The position numbers and the translations under genes were made by a program. Below, one piece after another: positions 55,827 to 63,930 of a DNA stretch of 64,000 bases. The DNA comes from Winslowiella iniecta (GTDB lineage Bacteria; Pseudomonadota; Gammaproteobacteria; Enterobacterales; Enterobacteriaceae). How positions within the stretch are numbered: position 1 is the first letter of the stretch; the number at the start of each line of letters is the position of its first letter. The notes under the pieces are model-generated. The model made no database searches, had not been told where the DNA came from, and saw nothing but the letters and a program-made list of their open reading frames with translations. The DNA lies in NCBI RefSeq assembly GCF_001267535.1, contig NZ_JRXE01000013.1, positions 75,129 through 139,128 on the forward strand. Direction: 5' to 3'.

Positions 55827-56627
55827 ATGGAAACAGCTATTTTAGTTGAGAACGGGATCAGGAGAATCATCACGCTCGATCAATACGCCAATTTGATATC
55901 GGGTAAAGAGAAGAAATCCTGGCCGGAGCTTTGCTGTATTGTTTGTGACAAATCGGTTCACCAAAAGGGGCTTCTTGTTGCAAGTGAGGATTTTACACCA
56001 CGCTTTAGCCACGCAAAAAAAGAACCTAGTGAGGAGTTTTGCCCTTTAGGGTCAGAGTCGAAGAGATTTTACGCACTGGATCGCAATGAAAAATCGCTAT
56101 CGTTGGTAGAAGCACATTTAAGGCGTGAGCGATTCATGGAGCCTGCAACCTTTCTGGGCTCTTATCTGATTTGTCGGCACCTTCGTGGTGGGCAAGGCCA
56201 GCTCACGCTTAAGGAATTTACCCGTATGGTCGAAGTGGCTGACAGCATCGGGATGTGGCGACATACCTGGCTACCAGAGTGGAGCATACCCCTTATGCTA
56301 ATGCTGATGGCAAATCACGAAACTCGCAACGGGCAGCACCAGTTTTACTATCGGATCAAAAGGATAAACCGGACTCAACAAGCTAGTTGGGATCCTGCGA
56401 ATGTGCACCTGATCGCATGTTGGCTGAAGGGCGGAACTCAGATAACCGGTGGTAAGAAAAAGAGCAGTTTTCCCCTCATCATCCCGTTATCAGAAAGTTA
56501 TGTGAATGGAATCACAAAGTTGACAGAACGCGATGCCACGACGTGGACTCAGGAGGAACGCTTTGCCCGTTCAATTGAGCGGTACAGAGTTGGTCTTCTC
56601 AACAATCAGCAATTGCAGGATGAATAA
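55827..56627 (+). CDS. Protein with CoiA-like N-terminal zinc motif
   Basis: The 266-residue protein has a Cys-rich start, ELCCIVCDKSVHQKG, then FTPRFSHAKKEPSEEFCPL. The C-x-x-C...HFxH-like...C pattern resembles the N-terminal zinc ribbon of CoiA-type proteins, which precede nuclease domains. Here no nuclease motif is evident; the rest is helical with MVEVADSIGMWRHTWLPEW and ends basic and polar. It lies behind the SMC operon on the same strand, 204 bp away, and may be an accessory defence gene. Function is unknown. Confidence 0.5.
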   Translation: METAILVENGIRRIITLDQYANLISGKEKKSWPELCCIVCDKSVHQKGLLVASEDFTPRFSHAKKEPSEEFCPLGSESKRFYALDRNEKSLSLVEAHLRRERFMEPATFLGSYLICRHLRGGQGQLTLKEFTRMVEVADSIGMWRHTWLPEWSIPLMLMLMANHETRNGQHQFYYRIKRINRTQQASWDPANVHLIACWLKGGTQITGGKKKSSFPLIIPLSESYVNGITKLTERDATTWTQEERFARSIERYRVGLLNNQQLQDE

Positions 56628-56850
56628 TTACCCGATGCACTTCAGGTATATATCATAATCTCATATCGCTTGTGAATAATTCATTGGCTTATGGGCATCG
56701 TTTTTTTCATGTAAATTGCATTCAATCTTGTGCCTTACAAACATGCGATAGGGGCCCGCCCCCGATATAAAAAAGGGCTACTAATGCAGAGAAGGCCAGA
56801 GGTCAGCTATCGTGCAATATGGTCATTAAATAATTAAGGAGTTTCAGACA

Positions 56851-57411
56851 TTGTATAAATTCTATCATGTAGATATGGGCGCTCGATTACGGCAGGGCAT
56901 GACAATTGAGCTATCAGAGCAAACTACTTCTGTATTTGGTCACGTGTACTGGAAACAATTTCGCCACGTTGGTATTAAACAATTCCCTTCACAGCAAATA
57001 GTCCCCCCTCAAACTAACTTGCTGGGAAACGAAGCCTACAGAGAATTCTGGCTGGAATTTTTCAGAATAGGTAACCCTGAATTGAAATGTCTGGAATTGC
57101 CCTCTCGCCTCAATTCTTTTTTTGTTGTTGAGTCCATCGAAGATGCCCACAGGTATATCACTCGTAGCAATCTGGGGAAAGATTTACCAATCTTTGAAGT
57201 TCACTCGCAGGAGCCAGGAGCTAAATTCGATATGACATGGCTGGATCAGCAATTCCCACGAGATTATCAACAGTTCGGCTACTACTATCTCCGCTACTGG
57301 AAAGGGTTACGAATGGATGAAGACCGTTATCTGGCTGCCCACGAAACACGAGGCTCACTCATGGAAGTGTTGCTGAGTTCGACAATAACAATCGGTCAAA
57401 GGGTTACTTAA
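56851..57411 (+). CDS. DUF2441-like protein, TTG start
   Basis: The 186-residue protein starts at TTG (MYKFYHVDMGARLRQGM), chosen because AAGGAG lies nine bases upstream; the first in-frame ATG is eight codons later. The FYHV...LRxGM opening resembles DUF2441-type proteins. Later segments are YREFWLEFFRIGNPE, SRLNSFFVVESIEDAHRYI and YYLRYWKGLR. It ends in a convergent terminator. Function is unknown; a toxin or effector role is only a guess. Confidence 0.55.
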   Translation: MYKFYHVDMGARLRQGMTIELSEQTTSVFGHVYWKQFRHVGIKQFPSQQIVPPQTNLLGNEAYREFWLEFFRIGNPELKCLELPSRLNSFFVVESIEDAHRYITRSNLGKDLPIFEVHSQEPGAKFDMTWLDQQFPRDYQQFGYYYLRYWKGLRMDEDRYLAAHETRGSLMEVLLSSTITIGQRVT

Positions 57412-57430
57412 TCGCTGGTGTGCTGACGTA

Positions 57431-57461
57431 AAAAGGCCTTCCCACGCAGAGAAGGCCTTTT
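57431..57461. terminator. Bidirectional terminator between the DUF2441-like and YagK/YfjJ-type genes
   Basis: AAAAGGCCTT and AAGGCCTTTT form a 10-bp stem with an 11-base loop between two convergent genes, with A and T tracts on either side. Confidence 0.9.
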
Positions 57462-57468
57462 AAGACTG

Positions 57469-58083
57469 CTATTTCCGGCTACAGCCGAAGTTCCTTTCAC
57501 CCTTTTCGTAAATTTTACTATCAAGCTTGGTCAGGTAATCCAAGCGTACAAACAGCATGCCATAGTTATAGAGATAGTCAGGTGAATTTTTGTCCAGAAT
57601 ATATTTGCAGTTCTCAGGAAAATGAACCAGCCCTGGGTAGTCATCCAGTTCCAGTCCTAATGCACTGTACCAGGCTTTGGTGATCATCCCTTTCAACGAG
57701 TCTTCACTCTTGTCGTCTCCTAAATAATAATACGCCTGCTTGTTAAACACCAGGCAGGTATGGAAGTGGCATTTCCCGGACTTACTGAATTCTTTGGCCC
57801 ACATACTACGTAAGGTATTAGGATGAACCCTGACTCCGTTACGCTCCCTGCGCCGCTCGCTGGCTTCCAGTATCTCATTCGATGAGTTAATGAACCGGGA
57901 TATTGCTCCTGGTTCGCAATTGTGGAAGCAGCAAACTGTATCTTCAAGGTTAGGGGGATAATGAAGATCAACACGCAAAGCCATGATGCTGCTAAATTCA
58001 TTGTTCGCGTTTTCAATTACTTCGATCATTTGATCAAGATTATCTTCGTTGTGTAATCCGTGTGTCCCTCTGTACGTTTTCAT
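57469..58083 (-). CDS. YagK/YfjJ-type (inovirus Gp2-like) replication protein
   Basis: The 204-residue protein fits the YagK/YfjJ C-terminal domain, related to inovirus Gp2 replication initiators. IMALRVDLHYPPNLED resembles the first Rep motif, and GKCHFHTCLVFNKQAYYYLGD carries a His-hydrophobic-His motif as in HUH nucleases, followed by a possible catalytic Tyr in YYYLGD. Such genes are common in P4-like islands and may allow replication after excision. It could equally be a regulator; activity is not shown. Confidence 0.72.
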   Translation of the reverse strand: MKTYRGTHGLHNEDNLDQMIEVIENANNEFSSIMALRVDLHYPPNLEDTVCCFHNCEPGAISRFINSSNEILEASERRRERNGVRVHPNTLRSMWAKEFSKSGKCHFHTCLVFNKQAYYYLGDDKSEDSLKGMITKAWYSALGLELDDYPGLVHFPENCKYILDKNSPDYLYNYGMLFVRLDYLTKLDSKIYEKGERNFGCSRK

Positions 58084-58358
58084 AATATATATACCTGTGT
58101 AATTGATCCTACGGTCTATAAGGGACCGTATTCGTTATCACCAGACAGGCAGGGCTATACTTACTCAAGATTAGGAGTATATACTGGCATCAGATCTTAG
58201 TATGGACACTGATTATTAATAGTACCCTTAGTTATCCATTAATTAGTTGCAAGGGTATGCAGCCATTATAATACCATTTCCTACATCTAAATTTGAGATG
58301 AAGTAAGCCCCAGCCTGTGATGACTGTTTAAAAGTTACTCTGCAATTAGCTTGCTGAA

Positions 58359-58913
58359 TTAACCGATAATTCCGTTTCTCCAATTTCGTTTAACTGTGGA
58401 TAAGCTGACTCCTAATTCTCTTGCTACCTCTGATTGTTTATACCCTTTCAACTTGAGTGTGTAGATACTGAGTTTATGCTGACTGCCTTCTTTTCGTCCA
58501 AGCGGTTTCTTGATTCTCCTATGCTTACTTCTGCTTGATTTAAGATTCTGAATATCTATCCCTGTTTGTACCGATATTAGAAAAGACATACAGCTTTCAG
58601 CAGATGGTTCAATTCTGCTATAGGGATGATAACAGTAAACGTTGATATCTTTCTTGAAGCAAGAAAATAGCGTATCCAACACATCATCAATAGTATCTCC
58701 CAGACTGTTTAAATCTGTCAGAACGAGTGTGTCTCCTTTGCCTATTTTGTTTATGAGTTCTTTTAATATTCGCCGCTCATACCCAGCAATCTCAATTGCC
58801 ACATTTCCCTCTGAAATTGCAAACTCCTTATTGATCTCTAGGTAGGAAGGGTGTTTCTTTATTTCTCTTGCTTCTTGTGAGTTTTTGCATAACTGATAGT
58901 GGAAAAAGTTCAC
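58359..58913 (-). CDS. Serine-recombinase-like protein lacking catalytic arginines
   Basis: The 184-residue protein has the fold of a small resolvase/invertase (ERRILKELINKIGKGDTLVL) and a C-terminal helix-turn-helix (GYKQSEVARELGVSLSTVKR). But the normal LDRLGRS motif reads LNSLGDT, so both catalytic arginines are replaced, and the usual YxRVST start with the active Ser is not recognisable. It therefore probably cannot recombine DNA and may act as a DNA-binding regulator. The AT-rich flanks suggest transfer. Confidence 0.65.
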   Translation of the reverse strand: MNFFHYQLCKNSQEAREIKKHPSYLEINKEFAISEGNVAIEIAGYERRILKELINKIGKGDTLVLTDLNSLGDTIDDVLDTLFSCFKKDINVYCYHPYSRIEPSAESCMSFLISVQTGIDIQNLKSSRSKHRRIKKPLGRKEGSQHKLSIYTLKLKGYKQSEVARELGVSLSTVKRNWRNGIIG

Positions 58914-59064
58914 ATCTATGATCTCCGTGACAAAGGTGAGTGCATGCAGAGCATATGCTCCTCACTTTTCTTATTGCAAATAATTATCATTTTCATAGTG
59001 GCTAGCCTAAACCCACTAATAGTAATGTCGATTTTTAATAAGTTGGGTGTCATTAATTATTTTT

Positions 59065-59814
59065 TCACACCTCTGTAAAAGGATTGATGACAATAATCAC
59101 TTTTTCATTTCTACGGTGATCTGATACCTCATCTTCTTGAATGATTGGAACCATGACTGCCAGTTCATTGGTGTGATAAATGTTTATCCAGCAAACATAA
59201 GGAGAATTTGAATAAATTTCTTTGCGTTTTAAAACATCTCTGACACCATGAATGATAAGGTCGGAAATAGGTAGGAGCACTATATTATTAAAGTCAAAAA
59301 AATAACCATTCCACGAAGTCTTTTTAATGAGTATTGTGTTGGAATACCCTTTGACGTTAGGACCATTTTTATCAACGATACGATCGGTTTTAATGTGAAT
59401 GGCTCCTCTCATTCGGTAAGTATCGACAAAGCCTTCAAGCTGTTCCTCTATGATTTTTTTCTCGCCTTTGCTCATTGTCCCATTACTGGTGTTATGCCGA
59501 TAATGTTCAAAGCTGGGTATGTTAAGTTGGCTTTTGATATGGCTTTTCCAGCCCGCCAAAAAAAATTCCTCACGAGTGATTTCTGGTATGCCTCGTATGG
59601 AGGATAAATGTGCATCCATCGTTTGATTTAATAAAAGCTCTCTGAGTTTTTTCACTTCATTATTGTGATGGCTAACTCGACTCGCAAAGGGGCGATACGC
59701 ATACATTACGTAATCAAAAGCAGCGGAGCGCGATATATTTAAAGCGGTTCCAATCATGTCAGCCGTTTCTATTGATACATCGCTGATATTCAGGGATGTT
59801 ATTTTCTTTGCCAT
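59065..59814 (-). CDS. Unknown protein with possible ribbon-helix-helix start
   Basis: I do not recognise this 249-residue protein. Its start (MAKKITSLNISDVSIETADM, then IGTALNISRSAAFDYVMYAY) looks like a ribbon-helix-helix DNA-binding unit. The rest has no motif I can name; SNTILIKKTSWNGYFFDFNN and NEKVIIVINPFTEV look like beta strands. It is AT-rich compared with the backbone and lies downstream of alpA on the same strand, among mobility genes. Confidence 0.5.
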   Translation of the reverse strand: MAKKITSLNISDVSIETADMIGTALNISRSAAFDYVMYAYRPFASRVSHHNNEVKKLRELLLNQTMDAHLSSIRGIPEITREEFFLAGWKSHIKSQLNIPSFEHYRHNTSNGTMSKGEKKIIEEQLEGFVDTYRMRGAIHIKTDRIVDKNGPNVKGYSNTILIKKTSWNGYFFDFNNIVLLPISDLIIHGVRDVLKRKEIYSNSPYVCWINIYHTNELAVMVPIIQEDEVSDHRRNEKVIIVINPFTEV

Positions 59815-59897
59815 GTGAATTCCAGAGTTGTCAGGGTTCGATAAAAGGAGAGCTATTCTGCATCTGTTGATGCAGAATAGCCGCCTGATTCATGTGT

Positions 59898-60122
59898 TTA
59901 CAGATTTCCTCGCACAGAAAATGTAGCAATAAATTCTGCGACTTCATTACGTAACCAATAATGGCGACCATTGATTTTTTTTGGTCGAGGCAATCCTTCA
60001 GGTAATCTATCCTGGCAAAGCCATTTGCGAATGGTTTGGGATTTATAGCTAATGATTTTAGCTAACTCAGTTGTTGAAATGAGTTGTGGCTGGGTGGTGT
60101 CTGAGAGTTCGAATGCGTTCAT
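59898..60122 (-). CDS. AlpA-family regulator / excision factor
   Basis: The 74-residue protein has a MerR-like winged helix-turn-helix: LISTTELAKIISYKSQTIRK, then WLCQDRLPEGLPRPKKINGR and HYWLRNEVAEFI. This is the AlpA/Vis pattern; AlpA promotes excision of CP4-57 by raising integrase activity, and P4 Vis acts in excision. Its ATG overlaps the stop of the upstream gene by 4 bp. Confidence 0.85.
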   Translation of the reverse strand: MNAFELSDTTQPQLISTTELAKIISYKSQTIRKWLCQDRLPEGLPRPKKINGRHYWLRNEVAEFIATFSVRGNL

Positions 60123-60577
60123 TTTGCCACCTCATTGTTTAAGATATGGGCAAAGAAAGCATTGGGTTGTATTAATTTTTGAAGGGGTTTTTTGAAAGAA
60201 GCTACTTTGAGCGAGGGGGAAACAGTTTCAGGATCGGGGTCACTACCATCACTTGAATCTGACGATGAAGAGTTTTTTGCTGATTTTGTCCCACATCGAT
60301 GAGATCTTGATGCCTGGGCTTTGCAAGGCATAAGACGTGCAACAACATTATGCAGCGTAATGTTGCGCATTCTTTTCCTGAGCAATGAACATTTTGCTTT
60401 GGCGTGCGCCACTGATTTATCAAAACCACACTTCACGTCTTTCAAATGCTTGATGACTTGTTCCCAAGATACTGAGATTTTATCAGCCTGATAAGGTTCT
60501 GTTGAATGCAAATCCCATCGAGTTCTGATCGCCTCCTGGCTGATTACAGTGGATTCAATACTTGAATCTATCATCAT
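60119..60577 (-). CDS. Unknown protein coupled to alpA
   Basis: The 152-residue protein is not recognised. It has a helical N-terminal part (AIRTRWDLHSTEP, SWEQVIKHLKDVKCGFDKSV), a basic stretch (KCSLLRKRMRNITL), a Ser/Asp-rich linker (SSSSDSSDGSDPDPE, about 103-117) and a short C-terminal tail. The gene overlaps alpA by 4 bp, so the two are made together and may act in the same switch. Confidence 0.55.
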   Translation of the reverse strand: MMIDSSIESTVISQEAIRTRWDLHSTEPYQADKISVSWEQVIKHLKDVKCGFDKSVAHAKAKCSLLRKRMRNITLHNVVARLMPCKAQASRSHRCGTKSAKNSSSSDSSDGSDPDPETVSPSLKVASFKKPLQKLIQPNAFFAHILNNEVAK

Positions 60578-60690
60578 GTTTATCTCCTGTTTAAAAAGTG
60601 GTTATGAAGGATACGGTTGGAATTCTTACCTGAAAATCCATTTCTGTCAATTCACTCATGCAAAATGTAACCATTTGATTTTTAATTAAA

Positions 60691-62016
60691 TCAACGCAGA
60701 TCGACACTGTTTTTTTCGCGAATTGCTGCTTGTTTTAAGATCCATGTCTCAATCTTTTCATGCCATTTTCTCAAAAGGTCTAGCGGGCGTCGGCGGTAAT
60801 GCTTTTCCGCAAGGGCGCTCGGTTTGTGCCCCATGATTTGAGCTACAACACCTGTTGGTACTTCCACCCATTCTGATAGTGTTCCAAAGCTTCGACGTAA
60901 GCCGTGTAAACTGATATGGGGTAAATTTGCCTGCTCTAATGCCTGGTTATGTGCCTTTCGGGGCTCGACAATTTTCCCAGTCTTACTTTTACTGGTGAAG
61001 ACCCAGCGATCTTCACTAACATCACTTTTTGACGTTCTAGCAAGTTCAGACAGAATAGTTGAGACATAAGGTGTCAGTGGGATAATACGTTCGCCCTCAA
61101 CCTTATCCTTGATCCGCATGCTGGACCATTTGAAATCAATATCGGTCCAACGTAGAGATGCTATTTCCTCTCGCCGTGCCCCTGTGAGCAAAAGAACCTG
61201 GAGATAGATTGAAATCACAGGATTGCTTAACCGTCTTACTTCAGTGAACCAACTCTTCAACTGCTCTTTCTGAAGGCAGTCATCTGCTTTACTGGCAGAT
61301 ACTGGCACCATTTTTTTGACATTACGGTCTTGGGTGAGGTCAACAGGTATAATCCCCTGAAACTGCTTGTGGTCCTCGACCCACTTCAAAAATGTTCGAA
61401 GGATACGGTATGAGTTGGCTGTGACCGTCGGGCGGGTTTGTCTCTCTCTTGTTAGCCACTCAGTAATGAGCACTGTGGAGATTTCTGATAAAGGTAAATC
61501 AAGGAAACATGCTAATGGTGCGGCAATAGTTACACCATCACCTATCTTTCTAGCCTTTCCCCCACGATCCGATAGCCTGATATGGTCCGCAAGGTAGCGT
61601 GGTGAGTAAGGGCGTTTAGTTTTGGCGCTGATGCCCGTTTTTAGTTCTTTGAGATATTCTTCCCTGGCAGCAGAGAAGATAACTTTCCCTCTGCGTGATT
61701 CGGCCTGTTGTGATTCTACGGCAGCAATTTTCTCTGCCTTAGCAATGCGGGGATCGATCCCTGTATCAATAAGCATCTGAAGTCTTCGTGCTTCAGTACG
61801 TGCATCATCAATTTTCCAGTCGCTAATCTTGCCAATCGTCATGCGCAGAGTTTTCCCCAGAAATACACTCTGGAAGATAAATGCTTTTGTTCCTTTAGTT
61901 GCACGGCAGGCCAGCATTGTTACGTCTGAATCCCAAAGAAACTCTTGCGATTTACCTTCAGATAGTTCAAATCTACGCAATCGTTCAAAGGTGAGTTTTT
62001 GTCTCGAAGACGCCAT
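60691..62016 (-). CDS. Tyrosine integrase of the island
   Basis: The 441-residue protein has an N-terminal arm-binding (DUF4102-type) domain (AFIFQSVFLGKTLRMTIGKI, then DARTEARRLQMLIDTGIDPR), a SAM-like core-binding domain (about 115-225) and the catalytic domain with R281 (TGARREEI), H371-x-x-R374 (HGLRRSF), H397 (IMGHKP) and nucleophile Y407. All catalytic residues are present. It lies next to attR and reads inward; its promoter overlaps inverted repeats that could be arm sites. Confidence 0.93.
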   Translation of the reverse strand: MASSRQKLTFERLRRFELSEGKSQEFLWDSDVTMLACRATKGTKAFIFQSVFLGKTLRMTIGKISDWKIDDARTEARRLQMLIDTGIDPRIAKAEKIAAVESQQAESRRGKVIFSAAREEYLKELKTGISAKTKRPYSPRYLADHIRLSDRGGKARKIGDGVTIAAPLACFLDLPLSEISTVLITEWLTRERQTRPTVTANSYRILRTFLKWVEDHKQFQGIIPVDLTQDRNVKKMVPVSASKADDCLQKEQLKSWFTEVRRLSNPVISIYLQVLLLTGARREEIASLRWTDIDFKWSSMRIKDKVEGERIIPLTPYVSTILSELARTSKSDVSEDRWVFTSKSKTGKIVEPRKAHNQALEQANLPHISLHGLRRSFGTLSEWVEVPTGVVAQIMGHKPSALAEKHYRRRPLDLLRKWHEKIETWILKQAAIREKNSVDLR

Positions 62017-62035
62017 TTGTAGCTCCTTATTGAAT

Positions 62036-62075
62036 ACTTACACCAGATGCTAATGTAACGGCTGGTGTAAGTAAA
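62036..62075 (+). repeat. Inverted and direct repeats near attR, upstream of int
   Basis: ACTTACACCAG (62036-62046) and its exact complement CTGGTGTAAGT (62062-62072) form an inverted repeat just upstream of the integrase start. The second arm lies within the 23-bp repeat shared with 38605-38627. This fits integrase arm sites and possible autoregulation of int. Confidence 0.6.
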
Positions 62076-62203
62076 TTGAGGGTATAAAGATCAACGCCCA
62101 TCAATTTCCGTCAATGAGATTTTTTGTTTATACTGTTGTTTTAATTAAAATATTATAAATACAATGCGATTATTTAGAGGCTTGGAAGCCTATTACCTTC
62201 GCA

Positions 62204-62249
62204 CTTCTAAGCCGTAGGTCACAGGTTCGAATCCTGTAGGGCGTACCAT
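62204..62249 (+). repeat. attR, right 46-bp core repeat
   Basis: An exact copy of the argU 3' half with no 5' half before it, so it is not a tRNA gene. It marks the right end of the island. Confidence 0.92.
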
Positions 62250-62465
62250 CTTTTCTTCTGTTGTTGTCTCCTCAAGTCTACAAATCCCCAGCAACACCCG
62301 TGAACACTGATTATCTGGTTCGCTGACGTCTGAAGTGTCGCATCTGAAGCTATCCAAAGTTCAGCTACCGGGATGCCAGCGTTATCAGCAGAAGACATTA
62401 AAGCTCGCAGGGCATAATCCATGCGAACTTATTATCTATGGCAGCTTTTCTGCAAAGGAAAAATT

Positions 62466-62768
62466 TTAGCGTGGCCGGACATTCTGAGTATAGGGTGACG
62501 GTTTCACATGCGAAATATCGACCGTCTCACGCGCTTTGCTCAAATCATATGTTGCCTGCATTGATAACCAAAGGCTGGCGGCGATACCTAGACCTACTTC
62601 AAGCCGCAATGCCATTTCCGGGCTAATCGCTGTTTTACCTGCGGCGACCTTGCTAAGTGCAGAAGGCGAAACGCCTAAATCTTTTGCCAGCGAGCGGAGG
62701 CTAACGTCGTAGTCTTCAAGATACTCCGTAATCAGGCCACCTGGGTGTGGGGGGGTGAACATAGTCAT
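62466..62768 (-). CDS. higA: HigA-type antitoxin (XRE helix-turn-helix)
   Basis: The 100-residue protein has the HigA signature at the start (FTPPHPGGLITEYLEDYDVS), followed by the helix-turn-helix LRSLAKDLGVSPSALSKVAA and ISPEMALRLEVGLGIAASLW. It would neutralise the toxin encoded just upstream and repress the operon. The toxin-first order is the usual hig arrangement. The ATG shares one base with the toxin stop (TGATG). It lies outside attR. Confidence 0.92.
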   Translation of the reverse strand: MTMFTPPHPGGLITEYLEDYDVSLRSLAKDLGVSPSALSKVAAGKTAISPEMALRLEVGLGIAASLWLSMQATYDLSKARETVDISHVKPSPYTQNVRPR

Positions 62769-63049
62769 CAGTGATAATCCTCCAGATTCAATATATAGGC
62801 GTCACCGTCTCTGAACTCAAAAGTGATCCGCCAGTTTGCACGCACGGTTATTGAATAAAGATTCTGTTTGTCACCTTTCAACGGATGAAATTTGAAGCCA
62901 GGATAATGTTTGAAATCATCCGTTGTTGTCGCTTCATCGAGTACCAATAACCGCAGCTTGATGCGTTCAGCATCTTTAGCCTGTACCCCGCTGGTGTCAT
63001 CTCTCTCATAAAGCTTTTGTAGTCCCTTGTGCTTCCAGCTTTTTATCAC
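62768..63049 (-). CDS. higB: HigB-type toxin (RelE superfamily mRNA interferase)
   Basis: From GTG 63049 the protein is 93 residues. GTG is chosen because GGGAGAAGGA precedes it at ideal spacing and IKSWKHKGLQKLYERDD matches the HigB start; the longer frame to 63211 adds 54 residues with no counterpart. Family marks are PGFKFHPLKGD and YSITVRANWRITFEF, then GDAYILNLEDYH. HigB cuts mRNA on the ribosome. Confidence 0.9.
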   Translation of the reverse strand: MIKSWKHKGLQKLYERDDTSGVQAKDAERIKLRLLVLDEATTTDDFKHYPGFKFHPLKGDKQNLYSITVRANWRITFEFRDGDAYILNLEDYH

Positions 63050-63585
63050 GAGTCCTTCTCCCTGTTTCCTGACGGGAAACAGAATATCATATGTTTCCCG
63101 ACAAGCAACACTACAAGCTGATAAATTGTTCAGAAAATGTTCTCGCCACCCATTATTGAGGTCATAACTTTTGTTACCGTGTAGTGGGGTGTCTGTTTTA
63201 TTTACGATCACAGCCTACCAAAAGAAATGGGGGCACATTTGGGGGCATGGATCGAAATTAAAATAGAGATTTTGATTAAAAATCAATAGATTAAAATTTA
63301 ATATTCAATCCTGTAGAGCTTTCCTGCCCGTTATCACTTTGCCCGCAGCAGTTGCGCCTGGCTGCTTTCCGATGTGCTGTGGTGGGGACGTAATCCACCT
63401 ACTGCTAAGGACGTCAACAACCCTTACAGCCGCAAATCGGCCTGGCAGTCTCACTGTGCAATTACACGCAAAATCGCCTTATCAACGAAAAGAAATTAAT
63501 TTGCGTGGATTTGCGCACAAAGTATTGCAGCATCTTAAACGCTGTCGCGGCGGCTCTAATTAAAGACTAATTCGGAGCAATAGAA
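63050..63585. other. Interval between higB and the Rha-like gene
   Basis: This stretch holds the hig promoter region (AT-rich, about 63240-63310) and an open frame of about 75 codons (63339-63563) that I cannot call a gene with confidence. It may be a remnant of a small phage gene such as those upstream of Rha-type genes in P4-like elements. Confidence 0.4.
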
Positions 63586-63930
63586 ATGACTCAGAAAAAA
63601 ATTACTGCCTTAGCTGGCAGCGGCCAGATTCACCCTGAAGCCAGCCAGAAAGAAATTTGTATCCAGTACAAGCAGGAGTCTCGAATCGATTCACGAGTAT
63701 TCGCGAAGCGTATTGGGGTTAAGCACAAAAACCTATATGCGCTGATTCAAAAGCATAATTCAGAGTTACGCCAGTTGGGTACGCTTCCGTTTCAAATGGA
63801 GACGTGCTCGCAGGCCACAGGTTCAACGATCACCAAATATGTTCCTTTAAACAGTGACCAGTTTGATTACATATGCCGCTTAGTTCGTGGGCGTAATTCT
63901 GAGCGTATTGGACTGACCCCACCCCGGTAG
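63586..63930 (+). pseudogene. Rha-like phage regulator, truncated by repeat DNA
   Basis: The frame starts MTQKKITALAGSGQI with a GGAG-type site, and residues about 30-75 (RIDSRVFAKRIGVKHKNLYA, then LIQKHNSELRQLGTLPFQ) resemble the N-terminal part of the Rha phage-regulator family. From base 63910 the frame runs into a 41-bp tandem repeat and ends seven codons into it with GLTPPR. The gene is thus probably cut by an insertion at 63910, and its original C-terminus is lost. Confidence 0.55.

Larger units (their letters stand above)
38502..62249. mobile_element. Integrative island at argU, about 23.7 kb
   Basis: The element is bounded by a perfect 46-bp direct repeat of the tRNA 3' end (38502-38547 and 62204-62249) and carries a tyrosine integrase next to attR, an AlpA-type regulator and a YagK/YfjJ replication-type gene. 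Cargo is a YfjP/YeeP-type module with CbtA/CbeA, a BcgI-like restriction system and a Lamassu/ABC-3C-like operon. The integrase is at the tRNA-distal end and reads inward. No structural phage or conjugation genes are visible, so transfer probably needs a helper. Confidence 0.9.

Noticed and set aside
62219..62422. Minus-strand frame of 67 codons next to attR
   Set aside because: It runs into the tRNA repeat and has no good start signal. It might be a remnant of a small phage gene, but support is too weak.
63339..63563. Plus-strand frame of 74 codons before the Rha-like gene
   Set aside because: Composition is odd and no domain is recognised. It may be a degraded phage gene, so it is described only as part of the interval.
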